The notes under the pieces were generated by a model. The model saw only the letters and a program-made list of their open reading frames with translations, was not told the origin of the DNA and made no database searches. A DNA stretch of 62,382 bases, from the NCBI GenBank assembly GCA_030446505.1, contig JAUJND010000016.1, positions 1-62,382 of the forward strand, written 5' to 3'. Position 1 is the stretch's first letter. Each line of letters begins with the position of its first letter. This DNA is from Chroococcidiopsidaceae cyanobacterium YX2bin18 (GTDB taxonomy: Bacteria > Cyanobacteriota > Cyanobacteriia > Cyanobacteriales > Chroococcidiopsidaceae). Positions 9,071-18,789 of the stretch are shown piece by piece. The position numbers and the translations under genes are program-made.

Positions 9071-9851
9071 ATTTAATTGCCATTACTCGAATTCGTCTAT
9101 AATCTGCAAACCAAGTGCCGTTTCTATATAACTTTGGACGCAATTGATTCTCAATATCAGCCAAGATTTTTGTTTGCTCGTCAACAGGAACTGCGGCTAA
9201 AAAACTGTTGCCAAACATTTTGAGCCAGTTGTGCATACCCTGTCCATCATCTAAAGGCGTTGGGCGCTCAACCAAAGATGCAAAGACTAACTGCAAGCCT
9301 TGCTGTTCTAATAAAGAGCTATATTCACTAATACTGGGGAAGTACCAAGGATTTAGATCAACAGAATAACCAGCAAATTTCATAGCATTATAAATTGCTG
9401 TAGTAATTACTTTAACGTTTCCCTTACCACCAAATTCCGCAACAAAACGTCCGCCTGGTTTCAATGCACGCCAAATATTAGCTATAACTTTTTCAGGTTC
9501 TTTAATCCAATGAAGTACAGCATTGGAAAATATAGCATCAAATTGCTCTATAAAATGCAGATTTGTGCCATCTGTAACTTCAAATTTTAGATTGGGATAA
9601 TTCTTACGTGCTTGTTCAATCATGGTTGGGGCATTATCAATACCAACAACTTCAGCCCCACTAATAGCGATATTGTGAGTAAGATAACCTGTACCACAGC
9701 CAAAATCGAGGATAAATTCTCCGTTTTTAGGTGCTAGCAATTCTACTAAATCTGTAGCAAGTTGTGAAACAAAAGAATGTTTATTATCGTAGAGTTCTGC
9801 ATCCCACTGGTTGGGAAGTATATTTTGTCCGCTTGTTGCTTGAATATCCAT
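9069..9851 (-). CDS. Class I SAM-dependent methyltransferase
   Basis: 260 residues with the Rossmann-type SAM fold: motif I ILDFGCGTGYLTHNIA near residue 48, the acidic strand-2 residue in VVGIDNAPTMIEQARKNYP, motif IV FDAIFSNAVLHWIKEPE near 108, and LKPGGRFVAEFGG near 130. The pattern resembles trans-aconitate 2-methyltransferase and other UbiE-like small-molecule methyltransferases. The substrate is unknown. The gene is convergent with desA and follows the dacB-like gene start region on the same strand order. Intact. Confidence 0.85.
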   Translation of the reverse strand: MDIQATSGQNILPNQWDAELYDNKHSFVSQLATDLVELLAPKNGEFILDFGCGTGYLTHNIAISGAEVVGIDNAPTMIEQARKNYPNLKFEVTDGTNLHFIEQFDAIFSNAVLHWIKEPEKVIANIWRALKPGGRFVAEFGGKGNVKVITTAIYNAMKFAGYSVDLNPWYFPSISEYSSLLEQQGLQLVFASLVERPTPLDDGQGMHNWLKMFGNSFLAAVPVDEQTKILADIENQLRPKLYRNGTWFADYRRIRVMAIK

Positions 9852-9896
9852 ATAGCAAATCTGTTGGATGTGTTCAGCTAAAGAATAGATTGATAA

Positions 9897-11411
9897 TTAA
9901 CAAGAATGTAGACGAGTCAATAACAGCACAATCTCATCAATTGCTTGTCTTAGTGTTGCCGCAGGTTGGTCAGATTGATTCACAATAATGCTAAAAATCA
10001 ACGGTTCATAATTAGGGACATCAAGATATCCAGATAGCGCTACAACTCCGCTCATTGTGCCAGTTTTACCCTGCATTATTCCTTGGGCAGCTGTTTCACC
10101 AAAGCGATTTTTGAGTGTGCCACTGATACCTGCTACAGGTAGAGATGCTCGATACACAGAGGCGACTGGTGATTTTGCCATTACTCGGAGAGTTTGGGCG
10201 ATCGCGTCTGGACTAACTAAGTTATGCCGAGATAATCCCGAACCATCTGCTAAGACATAGCCAGCAGGATCAACTCCCAATTGGGTTAATGTTTCTTTTA
10301 CTACACGCAAGCCAGTTTCAGTTGAATCTGTGGCAGGGGCATTGCTGTTAGCCCCAAGTGTACGTAGCAAAGCTTCTGCGTAAAGATTATTACTATTTTG
10401 ATTTGTCTCTATCAATAGTTGAGATAGCGGCGGTGATTCAATAGCTGCTACAGGAGCAGATAAACGCAGTTTGTAGAGAATCATGTCTGATATCGCTGTT
10501 GTCGCACTGTCGGCATCCTTAATTCCCTCAGCCACTAATGCCCTGCGGAAGTGCCGTAAAAAATGCCTAGTCGGGTCAAGGACTGCTAATGATATTGATT
10601 CAGGCTCAGAATCAACCACTAACTGCCCTGTAATTTTTAGCACTGTACCCTTTAAATCACGGCTGACATTGATAGATGACGGTTCACCTGGCTTGGTTGT
10701 TACTGATTCATTTTCAATCCGCCATTGCGTTGCCTCAGTTGGATCAGCCCAAACAATTCGCCCTTTTTGACCTAGCTGTTGAGGCAATAGCGTTAACATT
10801 ACGGCATTTTGATTCAGAATCAAGCTATTAACTGGTGCGCCATAGTCTGCCTGCACATCTTCCCATTCCCAACTAGGGTTAACAGTGTATCCTTGAAAAT
10901 AATCATCATTAGCAATTAGTTGTCTTACTTGACGAATACCACGACGACTCAACTGTTGTGCCAATTGTCTCAGATGAGTATCGCTTAAACTAGGATCTCC
11001 ACGCCCAACAATACGCAAAAAACCGTTATTAGTACCATAAATAGAGGTACGAATCCGATACTGGGAACCTAGCTGCTGTAATACAGCAGCTGTAGTGAGC
11101 AGCTTTACATTAGAAGCAGGAATAAAGTATTTTTGAGCGTCGCGGCTGTAGAGTAGGCGCGAAGAAGATAACGTTTCAATTAATATGCCCCAGCGAACTC
11201 GATTAAATTGAGAACGGTTTGTCACTGACTCTATTGCTGCTCCTAATTGTGCCGGGCAAATAAAATTAGAATCAAATTCTGCTTGAGAAGCTGAACTAAT
11301 ATCTAGCTGCTTTGCAGTGGTATGTCTACCAGCCTGGAGACGAAAAGCATTTTTTGCCTCAGCTGCTTGGGGCAATATATGCAGTTGAGCATTAATTAAA
11401 AGTAGTAGCAA
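9897..11411 (-). CDS. dacB: D-alanyl-D-alanine carboxypeptidase/endopeptidase, PBP4 (S13) family
   Basis: About 504 residues, usual for class C PBP4-type enzymes that trim or cleave peptidoglycan peptides in the periplasm. The three active-site motifs are visible: SxxK in PASNVKLLTTA near residue 83, SxN in NSNNLYAEALLR near 338, and KTG in QGKTGTMSG near 452. A hydrophobic stretch IGLLLLLINAQ followed by PQAAEAKNA looks like a signal peptide. The annotated TTG start lies inside it; the open frame runs about 90 bases further upstream without an ATG, so the true start is uncertain (an upstream indel would explain this). Confidence 0.88.
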   Translation of the reverse strand: MLLLLINAQLHILPQAAEAKNAFRLQAGRHTTAKQLDISSASQAEFDSNFICPAQLGAAIESVTNRSQFNRVRWGILIETLSSSRLLYSRDAQKYFIPASNVKLLTTAAVLQQLGSQYRIRTSIYGTNNGFLRIVGRGDPSLSDTHLRQLAQQLSRRGIRQVRQLIANDDYFQGYTVNPSWEWEDVQADYGAPVNSLILNQNAVMLTLLPQQLGQKGRIVWADPTEATQWRIENESVTTKPGEPSSINVSRDLKGTVLKITGQLVVDSEPESISLAVLDPTRHFLRHFRRALVAEGIKDADSATTAISDMILYKLRLSAPVAAIESPPLSQLLIETNQNSNNLYAEALLRTLGANSNAPATDSTETGLRVVKETLTQLGVDPAGYVLADGSGLSRHNLVSPDAIAQTLRVMAKSPVASVYRASLPVAGISGTLKNRFGETAAQGIMQGKTGTMSGVVALSGYLDVPNYEPLIFSIIVNQSDQPAATLRQAIDEIVLLLTRLHSC

Positions 11412-11681
11412 CCCAATAGATTTAACAATGCGCTGTAGACGACTTGGCGTTTGGCATCCGCACTCAGCAGTTGAAATATCATAAAAAGCGTCAGAACTTT
11501 GGGTTATTTTACTGATTAAGAAGTCGGATTTGGTCAGATATATAATCCAAAAGTATTGCAGACAAAATGTAAACTTTCTGCTGTCAGAAGCTGTTAGACT
11601 CTACAATGTAAATTAAATTACTAAGTAAATAGCACTGTTAAATTTTGTATATAGCCATACAACAAATTTAGGAGCTAGCTG

Positions 11682-12826
11682 ATGTCAAAGCAAGATTTTG
11701 AGCGACCCGTCGCACCTACGCAAAGCCAGAATCGCGCCCAATGGAATTAAATACGTTTTGGTTGCTGTGGTTTCTGTACTTGCTACCCTTGGTTTAGTTG
11801 CTACTGGCTTGTGGTTTTCTCGGATGTTCGGCTCACGAGAAGTAATCGCCCCCTCGAATACTCAAGTTAATAACGGAAACACTACTACAGCCAATCCCGT
11901 AGCCACTGAGGAATTCAACCAGGGCAGTTTGTGCAGACTGCTTTGGGAAATAAAGCCCAGGTAGAGTTAACCGCCGTGAGGAGGATTCCTGGAGCACCTG
12001 ATGAAGTGAGTGTGGAGATACGAATTAATCGTCTAGCAGACGATGCAGTGGGTAGTGACATTATTAATGTTGGTTCTGCAACCGCCCGTAATCCAATCAC
12101 CAGTGAAACATATCAAGCTGTTGACTTCCTCAAGCGATCGCCAGAAACGGTTTCTTTATACCAAATGCGGCGGGGTCAACCAGTGGAAGGCTATGTTGTA
12201 TTAAAAGTGCCAGCAGGTGTAATGGTGATTGATATCTTTATTCCAGAAACAGGAGCATTTAAAAATGGGCGATCGCTGATGTCAATCAAGTACCCAGTGC
12301 AGCCAATAATTCCCCAGCCCCAGTTAACCCTGGACAATCGCCTCTAGCGTCAGTACCTCAAGTGCCTAACGGAATGCCTAATGGAGCCATCACCTCAGCA
12401 ACTACTAACATCCCTCCTGCACAAGCGCCCAGTGGAATCGGCATTCAACCCGGTCAATATGTCCAGCCTGCTCTTGGGACTAAAGGGCAAGTGGAACTAC
12501 TCGCGGTGAAGCGGATTCAAGATCCAGAGTTGGGAACCCGTGATGTAGTAAATGTACAGATGCGTATCCGGCGAATTGAGCCGGAGAGAGTTTATGGGAG
12601 TGACGTGCTTAATATTGGCTCTACAACCGCGCGTAATCCCGAAACAAGCGAAACTTATAAAGAAGTTAGCTTTGATCGCTCAACAGGAAGCGTTTCTTTG
12701 TTCTTAATGCGTCCCAGTACGTCAGCAGATGCTTATGTCTGGCTTAGAGTGCCAGAAGGGGTCAACACCATAGATATTTATGTGCCAGATACCCAGGTAT
12801 TTAAGAGTGTGCCAATTTCCAATTAA
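11682..12826 (+). pseudogene. Membrane-anchored protein with two tandem beta-type repeats, three frameshifts
   Basis: Three frames join into one protein of about 380 residues. It starts MSKQDFERPVAPTQ, has one membrane segment (YVLVAVVSVLATLGLVATG), then two copies of a roughly 110-residue domain. Copy 1 opens PGQFVQTALGNKAQVELTAV and copy 2 PGQYVQPALGTKGQVELLAV. Both contain a GSDI/VxNxGSxTARNP motif and end with a V-P-x-G-V or V-P-E-G-V strand followed by IDIFIPET or IDIYVPDT. Frame changes fall near 11750 (one extra base), 11915 (one missing) and 12268 (one missing G before a HIP1 octamer). I do not recognise a named family; the domain is probably an Ig-like beta sandwich outside the membrane. 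Confidence 0.65.
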
Positions 12827-12865
12827 AGCGTTTTTTTGCACTACTGCATCTGTCTCAGCCTTGAT

Positions 12866-13467
12866 ATGAAACTACGAATAATACCATTTGCAGCAGTTCC
12901 ACTTATGCTGGTTGGATATAGTGGAGTGCGATCGCCTGAAGTTACAGTTTCACTCCAACAAATCCAACCGCTGCTAGCACAACCGAAAGTACTAACAGCG
13001 CTGCAACCAATTACATATCAAACAGCTGCGTCGCCAACTACTAACACTGCAAAAAGAGTATATCTAGCAGAAAGACAAGTTTCTTTCGTGCCGCCAGCAG
13101 GTTTTACAGCACTGACTCCTGAAGAGATTGCCCTCAAATTCCCGCCAACCGGACATCAACCGCAGTACGTCTACGCTAATGAGCGCCGGAGTGTCCTGAG
13201 CTAAAAAACTTCTTAGCAAAGTTTCTAGAGCAAGTCAAACCCGACATTAAGTGGATTACACAGGGCTTTATTGTAATTAATCAAGTACGTTGGATTCAAC
13301 TGGAGTTTATTAGCCGTGCGATAGATACTGAAATTCACAATGATGCTTATTTTACTTCGTTTAATGGCAAGATGCTTGGTTTTAATTTCAACTCTACTGT
13401 TGAGCAATATGATGCATTCAGTGCTGAACTTCGCAAAAGCCGCGATTCTGTTGCTATTAGCCAGTAG
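12866..13467 (+). pseudogene. Lipoprotein-like secreted protein, disrupted
   Basis: Starts MKLRIIPFAAVPLMLVGYSG, a lipoprotein-type signal in which the expected lipobox Cys is Tyr (TAT in place of TGT/TGC). A linker follows, then VPPAGFTALTPEEIALKFP and GHQPQYVYANERRS. The frame ends at 13204, but another frame continues at once as LKNFLAKFLEQVKPDIKWIT, INQVRWIQLEFISRAIDTEI and GKMLGFNFNSTVEQYDAF, to a stop at 13465. The domain junction is abrupt (VYANERRSVL, then LKNFLAKF), which suggests a short deletion plus a frame change rather than a single indel. Function unknown. A terminator follows at 13574. Confidence 0.55.
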
Positions 13468-13866
13468 TTGCAGCAGGCGTAGAGCGCAGCAATAACAGCT
13501 ATATTCATAGTTCTCATTGTCTGCTGAATATTGCTTTAGGCACTTTTTCTTTATTCTTTGTAGTGAATTCAAGAAAGCACTATTTTGGACAGTGCTTTTT
13601 ATTGTCCCCTAGCATCCCCATACAGCAAACACAACTGATAAATCCTCAGTAAATTCTCTGATTAAAGATGCAATCAGCTTTTTTGCTTACGGGTTTTCTC
13701 GGATTACAGCAAGGCTCTAGGGCAACTAAAATCCAGAGCATGATATGTCCTTAAGTACATTTTGAGGCTTACTTAGATGGCTGTATCATCGCTAGTTACA
13801 AATCAACCACAAATTAGCAAGCTGATTTGTCAACTCCGAGGCTAATTATTAGTAATAGATAGTCAA
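13468..13866. other. Intergenic region
   Basis: About 400 bases between the broken lipoprotein gene and the kinase relic. Apart from the terminator at 13574-13602, nothing is recognisable. Confidence 0.4.
13574..13602 (+). terminator. Intrinsic terminator
   Basis: AAAGCACT and AGTGCTTT form an 8-bp perfect stem with a 9-nt loop, continuing into a T-rich tail. It lies about 105 bases downstream of the lipoprotein-like gene. Confidence 0.7.
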
Positions 13867-14218
13867 ATGAGTATCCATCAAAAATTGTTTTTAGGGTTTA
13901 TTGGAAGTTCAATATTAGTAGGAGTGGCAGGAGCTAGTTTTTTGCTAACGAATAAACCTACCAAAGAAGGTGTTAGTGAGTTAAAACAGCCTTTGGTCGT
14001 CAAGAGTGAAGTTAGAGTTGGTAATCGTTTACAGTGAAGCAGCAACCAAGCTAATCGCACCATAACTTCTCCTCCCATCAGTTACCTATGTGAAATTTGT
14101 CGGCTTAGATGGTGGCAAAATTATAGTAAAGTGTGAAGTTGGACGCGGAATAACTTTTACAGTAGTGATTCTACAGAATCATCAAACATTGCTAAATGTT
14201 AAAGCTAGTGGTGATTGA
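13867..14218 (+). pseudogene. Relic of a sensor histidine kinase
   Basis: Two pieces only. At 13867-14037 is MSIHQKLFLGFIGSSILVGVAG style sequence, a typical first membrane segment of a sensor kinase, ending in a stop after 56 residues. At 14086-14218 another open stretch reads DGGKIIVKCEVGRGITFTVV, close to the G2 box and C-terminus of a HATPase_c domain (usual form HGGxIxVxSEVGxGTTFTV). Everything between (HAMP or PAS, dimerisation, N and G1 boxes) is absent. I infer a large internal deletion of a kinase gene. Assignment rests on these short motifs, so alternatives remain. Confidence 0.45.
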
Positions 14219-14356
14219 AGACGAGTATTTACTTTGAGTCAACCTGTTTTTAAGTTATTTATCCCAAAAACAACTACTTAAACTTCAGCCCGAAAATTAG
14301 CGGGGCTAAGTATCACCCCGCTAAGTGATTCTCTAAAGCAATTGACGGCAATAAAT

Positions 14357-16168
14357 CTACAGCTTTGTACCGCATTCAGGGCAGAAGTTGTTGTTACTGG
14401 TATTTTTAACACCGCAACTGCTGCAATAAATTAGTTCTATGGGTTCCAACTTTTGTTGTTTTGGTAGCCCAATCATCTGCGAGTTGTTTTTACCGGGAGC
14501 TACCATTGGGTAACAGTTTTCATCTTTGGTAACGTGAGCATCAACCAGCACGGGACCATTGTGAGCCAACATTTGGGCGATCGCATCTGGCAACTCATCT
14601 CGACTGCGAATCACCATCCCCTTAATTCCATACGCCTTTGCCAGTAATTCAAAGTCCGGCATTGCTGCTTGCATATTTGAGGATGAGTAACGCTCCTGAT
14701 AGAAGGCTTGCTGCCACTGGCGCACCATCCCCTGCCAACCATTGTTAATAATCACAGTCTTGACATTAATGCCGTACTGTGCAAGTGTACCCAACTCCTG
14801 AAGATTCATCTGAAAACTAGAATCACCGCTGATACAGATCACTTGTTCATGCGGCAACGCTACTTTAGCACCCATTGCAGCTGGCAAACCGTAGCCCATT
14901 GTGCCTAACCCGGCACTAGAAATCCAGCGACGAGGACCATTCTTAAGAAATTGTGCTGCCCACATTTGATGCTGACCCACATCTGTAGTGTAGTAGGCAT
15001 CGGGTGCTTGACGACTCAGTTCCACAATTACTTCTTGTGGCGACATACTATCAGCGTGTTGAGGCACAATTAGGGGATAATCTTCGCGCCAACGGTTGAT
15101 CTTGGTTAGCCACGCTTGCGTTTGGTTAGGAGCAACACATCCTTCCTCCTGACACAGACGCAGCAGTTCAATCAATACTTGCCGCACATCACCGACAATT
15201 GGCACTTCCGGCGCACGGTTTTTGCCTACTTCAGCTGGGTCAATATCAATGTGAATTACCTTAGCATGAGAGGCAAATTCATCTAGTTTGCCTGCTACGC
15301 GGTCATCAAATCTCGCCCCGACAGCAATCAACAAGTCACACTCACTCACGGCAAAGTTAGCATAAGCCGTGCCGTGCATTCCCAACATTCCCAGGGCTAA
15401 AGGATGGTTCTCGTCAAACGCACCTATGCCCATCAACGTTGTGGTTACAGGGATATTAAATAGCTCTGCTAGTTGCTGAATTTCTCCGTGTGCGTCTGAT
15501 GCGATCGCACTCTCCACCACATAAAACAGCGGACACCGACTTTCCTGCATTAAATGCAACGCTTGGGCAATTTTGCGCGGATTTCCTTTAACACTAGGAC
15601 TGTATCCTGGTAGCTCTACTGAACCAGGTTCTACTGGCAGATAGTCAAATACTGCTAAAGCTACATCTTTAGGTACATCAATTAATACTGGTCCCGGTCG
15701 TCCAGTGTTGGCAATATAAAAGCTTCCGCCACAATTCGTGCCATGTCTTTGCGGCGCACGTACTACATATGAGTGCTTGACAATCGGCAAGGTGATTCCG
15801 TATATATCTGTTTCTTGAAAAGCATCGTTGCCAATTGCCGCTAGAGCTACTTGCCCCGTAACAATCACCATTGGGATCGAGTCCATGTAAGCTGTAGCAA
15901 TCCCTGTTACCAAGTTGGTAGCTCCAGGACCTGAAGTAGCGAAGCAGACTCCTACCTTACCAGTTGCACGAGCATAGCCATCAGCAGCATGAGCCGCACC
16001 TTGTTCGTGTCTTACAAGGATATGCTGAATCCCCCCAGCAGATTCTGCTTTGTACAGTTCATCGTAAATTGGGAGAATTGCCCCACCTGGATAGCCAAAT
16101 ATGTTCAACACCATGACGCTCAGGCTGTCTATTAGAGCAAAACCACCGCTTGCTTGCCTTGTTGCCAC
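14357..16168 (-). CDS. ilvB: Acetolactate synthase large subunit with C-terminal zinc ribbon
   Basis: 603 residues. ThDP- and FAD-dependent enzyme of branched-chain amino-acid synthesis. Seen: [15 protein letters not shown], the catalytic Glu in [21 protein letters not shown], the ThDP/Mg motif [20 protein letters not shown] with [15 protein letters not shown], and [15 protein letters not shown]. After the normal end ([15 protein letters not shown]) there is a tail with YCSSCGVKN and FCPECGTKL, a CxxC...CxxC zinc ribbon. Two short segments are out of frame but compensated: residues about 15-21 (SVMVLN, where the other frame reads RRHGVEH) and about 139-150 ([12 protein letters not shown], where the other frame reads [12 protein letters not shown]). 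The ORF stays open but these segments are probably wrong. No ilvN is nearby. Confidence 0.92.
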   Translation of the reverse strand: MATRQASGGFALIDSLSVMVLNIFGYPGGAILPIYDELYKAESAGGIQHILVRHEQGAAHAADGYARATGKVGVCFATSGPGATNLVTGIATAYMDSIPMVIVTGQVALAAIGNDAFQETDIYGITLPIVKHSYVVRAPQRHGTNCGGSFYIANTGRPGPVLIDVPKDVALAVFDYLPVEPGSVELPGYSPSVKGNPRKIAQALHLMQESRCPLFYVVESAIASDAHGEIQQLAELFNIPVTTTLMGIGAFDENHPLALGMLGMHGTAYANFAVSECDLLIAVGARFDDRVAGKLDEFASHAKVIHIDIDPAEVGKNRAPEVPIVGDVRQVLIELLRLCQEEGCVAPNQTQAWLTKINRWREDYPLIVPQHADSMSPQEVIVELSRQAPDAYYTTDVGQHQMWAAQFLKNGPRRWISSAGLGTMGYGLPAAMGAKVALPHEQVICISGDSSFQMNLQELGTLAQYGINVKTVIINNGWQGMVRQWQQAFYQERYSSSNMQAAMPDFELLAKAYGIKGMVIRSRDELPDAIAQMLAHNGPVLVDAHVTKDENCYPMVAPGKNNSQMIGLPKQQKLEPIELIYCSSCGVKNTSNNNFCPECGTKL

Positions 16169-16391
16169 TATTGGTGAGCTAGATTATTGCTTAGTTTCGG
16201 CTTGAGCTAAGGAAATTTGAGAACCTGATTCCTCTTGGGGGACAATTATTGAACGCACAACAAACCTCACGCGATGGCTAACTTTAATGAGCAGATATTT
16301 TGTATTTTAAAATGCATTTTAGCTTACTAGTGTAATCAAATATTGACATTAATTCATGCCCTTAAGGGTAGAAAGAATAGGTGGTTTAGGA

Positions 16392-17639
16392 TTAAATTAC
16401 ATCTTGTAACACGCGGCGCGTATTATACCAAGCCCAAACACCCGCTACGCTGACTACAATACTCATCCCTAAAAGGACGCTCCTTAAACCGATAGCATCA
16501 GTCAGCGGTCCGGTAATTGCTAAGGGTGCACTCAGGGCAATGTTGACGGCATTATTTTGAAAACCAAAAACTTTACCGTGCATATCAGGTGGTGTTTGCT
16601 GTTGAATTAAGGTTTGCATTGGCACGCCAATTAAAGATGCACCAATACCCAAAAGCGCACTCAGTCCTAAACCCAGCCACAAATTATTGATAAAGGTAAA
16701 CACACCTAACACAAAAGCCATACTTAAAAAACCAATTAAGGGTAAAGGCTTGTGGTGGAATCTTTCGCCCCAATGCCCCAAAATTCCTGCACCTAATACC
16801 ATACCGACTCCAGAGGAAGCCAATATAAAGCCAAATTGCGTAGACTTAAGCCCAATCTCTGCTGCCAAGTCAATCGTCAGCACTGTTAACGCCGCAAATA
16901 CAGAATATAAAATCGTTAGTTGCAGCATCGCATTCCACACCAGGCGATTTTTCTGGAGATAACGCAATCCCGCTTTAAAGTCACTCCAGGGATGAACCCT
17001 CGCCCCTCCAGCGTAAACTTTTTCTTTAAAAGGAATCAGCTGCATAATTCCAGCAGCTAATAGGTATAACCCGCCGACGAAAATCTCTCTACCGTAATCT
17101 ATTCCCCAACTTCGAGCGAGACTCAATAGCGGCTCTCCCACTGCGAAACCAACAATTAAAGCCCCCATCATCGTGGTGGTAAACAGCGCATTCGCTGCCA
17201 TCAAATTTTCACGTCTAACTAACAACGGAATCGCCGCTTGCTCTGCTGGGGCAAAAAACTGTGTCACAGTCGAAATTACAAACGTGACTACCAATAAGAT
17301 GAAAAACTGTCTTGGCAGCCAAGGGATAGCAATCGTTAGTAAGCCGCGAATCACATCCGACGCAACCAGCACTTGCTTTTTCCCAAACCGATCTACAAAG
17401 ATGCCACCAGCAGAGCCAAAGAAAATTGCTGGTAGGGTAAAGGCAATCATCAGCGTAGAGCGCATCGAGTTTTTCATACCCGCTGCGGGTTGATAGTTTT
17501 CTAACAGGGCAATCAGCAAAATGAAGAATACCTTATCTGCCACTTGGGACAATAGCTGTCCAATCCACAGCGCTAGAAAGGATTTATTTTTCAGTAAAGC
17601 TTGAAATCCATTACCAGAAGAAGGAGGTGTTGGCAGCAT
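16392..17639 (-). CDS. MFS transporter
   Basis: 415 residues, mostly hydrophobic, with the pattern of about twelve membrane helices. The loop between helices 2 and 3 has GGIFVDRFGKKQVLVASD, the MFS motif A (GxxxDRxGR/K). The protein resembles the EntS/Bcr-like exporters often annotated simply as MFS transporter; substrate unknown. A matching loop, GHWGERF, appears in the second half. Intact. The hydrolase gene lies 61 bases upstream on the same strand, so the two may be cotranscribed. Confidence 0.85.
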   Translation of the reverse strand: MLPTPPSSGNGFQALLKNKSFLALWIGQLLSQVADKVFFILLIALLENYQPAAGMKNSMRSTLMIAFTLPAIFFGSAGGIFVDRFGKKQVLVASDVIRGLLTIAIPWLPRQFFILLVVTFVISTVTQFFAPAEQAAIPLLVRRENLMAANALFTTTMMGALIVGFAVGEPLLSLARSWGIDYGREIFVGGLYLLAAGIMQLIPFKEKVYAGGARVHPWSDFKAGLRYLQKNRLVWNAMLQLTILYSVFAALTVLTIDLAAEIGLKSTQFGFILASSGVGMVLGAGILGHWGERFHHKPLPLIGFLSMAFVLGVFTFINNLWLGLGLSALLGIGASLIGVPMQTLIQQQTPPDMHGKVFGFQNNAVNIALSAPLAITGPLTDAIGLRSVLLGMSIVVSVAGVWAWYNTRRVLQDVI

Positions 17640-17700
17640 TGGGAACTATGAGCTAGGGGAACTAAGGGCTAGGGAGGAGAAGTTGCAGTATTTTTCTACC

Positions 17701-18264
17701 TCATTCTTCTCCGTAGCGCTCTAACAGCATAGTCAAAAATTCAACGGCAGTCAGGTACGTTCGTGGTTGTGTAGTCTCACCTGGGTGTACCCACCAACCC
17801 TGAACAGTTTGCGGCGATCGCCACATTTCCAAATGCTCCACAGGGGGATCGGCATAGAAACTATCTTCTCCACTTCCTGGCACTGAACTCCAATGGGTGA
17901 AGAAATCATGACTTAATCGGTGGATCGGAAAGTTGCCCCAAAGTGTTACTCCCCAGCCGTCTAAAGCAATAAAAGCTTTTATCTGCCCTCCTAAAAACTG
18001 CCATCGCCAAGCAGCAGCGATCGCTCCGACTACACCTGCACTAAAACTAATAAATACAAGCGGTGACGCTTCTGGTGGGCTACTAAGGCGATCGCGCAAA
18101 AACTGTTCAATATGAATTGCCGATACTGGATAGTCTTGGGTGGGACAAATCAGTATATTCCCTGAATCTCTAGAGTTTGCCTGATTGGATAGTAATCCCA
18201 ATTCTTTTAAAAAGCTTTGAGTTATTGATGAGTCATGAAATCCCGGACAAATAATCAGGCTCAT
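17701..18264 (-). CDS. Alpha/beta-hydrolase-like conserved protein
   Basis: 187 residues beginning MSLIICPGFHDSS, typical of the first strand and HG-type loop of a small alpha/beta hydrolase. A nucleophile-elbow-like motif SFSAG lies near residue 74 (VFISFSAGVVGAIAAAW), followed by ALDGWGV and a C-terminal region with a His (WWVHPGE) that could complete a triad. Similar short hydrolase-like proteins are annotated in many cyanobacteria without a known substrate. Same strand as, and just upstream of, the MFS gene. Confidence 0.6.
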   Translation of the reverse strand: MSLIICPGFHDSSITQSFLKELGLLSNQANSRDSGNILICPTQDYPVSAIHIEQFLRDRLSSPPEASPLVFISFSAGVVGAIAAAWRWQFLGGQIKAFIALDGWGVTLWGNFPIHRLSHDFFTHWSSVPGSGEDSFYADPPVEHLEMWRSPQTVQGWWVHPGETTQPRTYLTAVEFLTMLLERYGEE

Positions 18265-18789
18265 TTTTCTCTTAGCAATGTCTCCTGGGTTCAGATATTA
18301 GGTGTCGTTACAGAGGTCAGGACACGCTAATTTTACCAGAGGCATTAGAAAATCTAAAAGTAAGCAGAGCAACTACCGCAAGGTATTAGGCAGTTTAATC
18401 TAGATGAGCTTATTATGCCCTAAGTGCGCTCACATCTTTACAGGGTTTGCTGATGCGGCGCTGTATGGTGCTAAGAGCGAAGGAAGTGATGCCGTAAGGC
18501 TTGCCTCTTGTGTGCTACCGCATTCTAAATTCTTAACCCTTTTGGTTGATGAATAGCTGGCACAAAATAGCTGTAATATTCTTAATCTTGCGATTAAGAA
18601 TTAACTGAAGTTAAACCAGTACGGCTTCCCGTAGTCCAATGTACTAATTTTCTTTAGCTATCCCCCAGGTGGGGATGTTAACTTATTAAAGTATGGATAC
18701 TTTGAGAATTAATGCCGCACACTTAGGTAAAGCTCTAAGTATTTCCACTAATAGTAACATTAAACATCTACCCAGGCGAGGAACTTAAA
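18265..18789. other. Divergent intergenic region
   Basis: 525 bases between the hydrolase and the ferrochelatase-like gene. It contains a perfect inverted repeat at 18578-18601 and a small hairpin (ATCCCC...GGGGAT) near 18660. No open frame of interest. Confidence 0.4.
18578..18601. repeat. Perfect 10-bp inverted repeat
   Basis: ATTCTTAATC, four bases (TTGC), then GATTAAGAAT. It sits about 190 bases upstream of the ferrochelatase-like gene and could be an operator or a hairpin in its leader. Confidence 0.5.

Noticed and set aside
18660..18676. Small hairpin as a riboswitch upstream of the ferrochelatase-like gene
   Set aside because: Only one short stem; no conserved riboswitch core could be seen.
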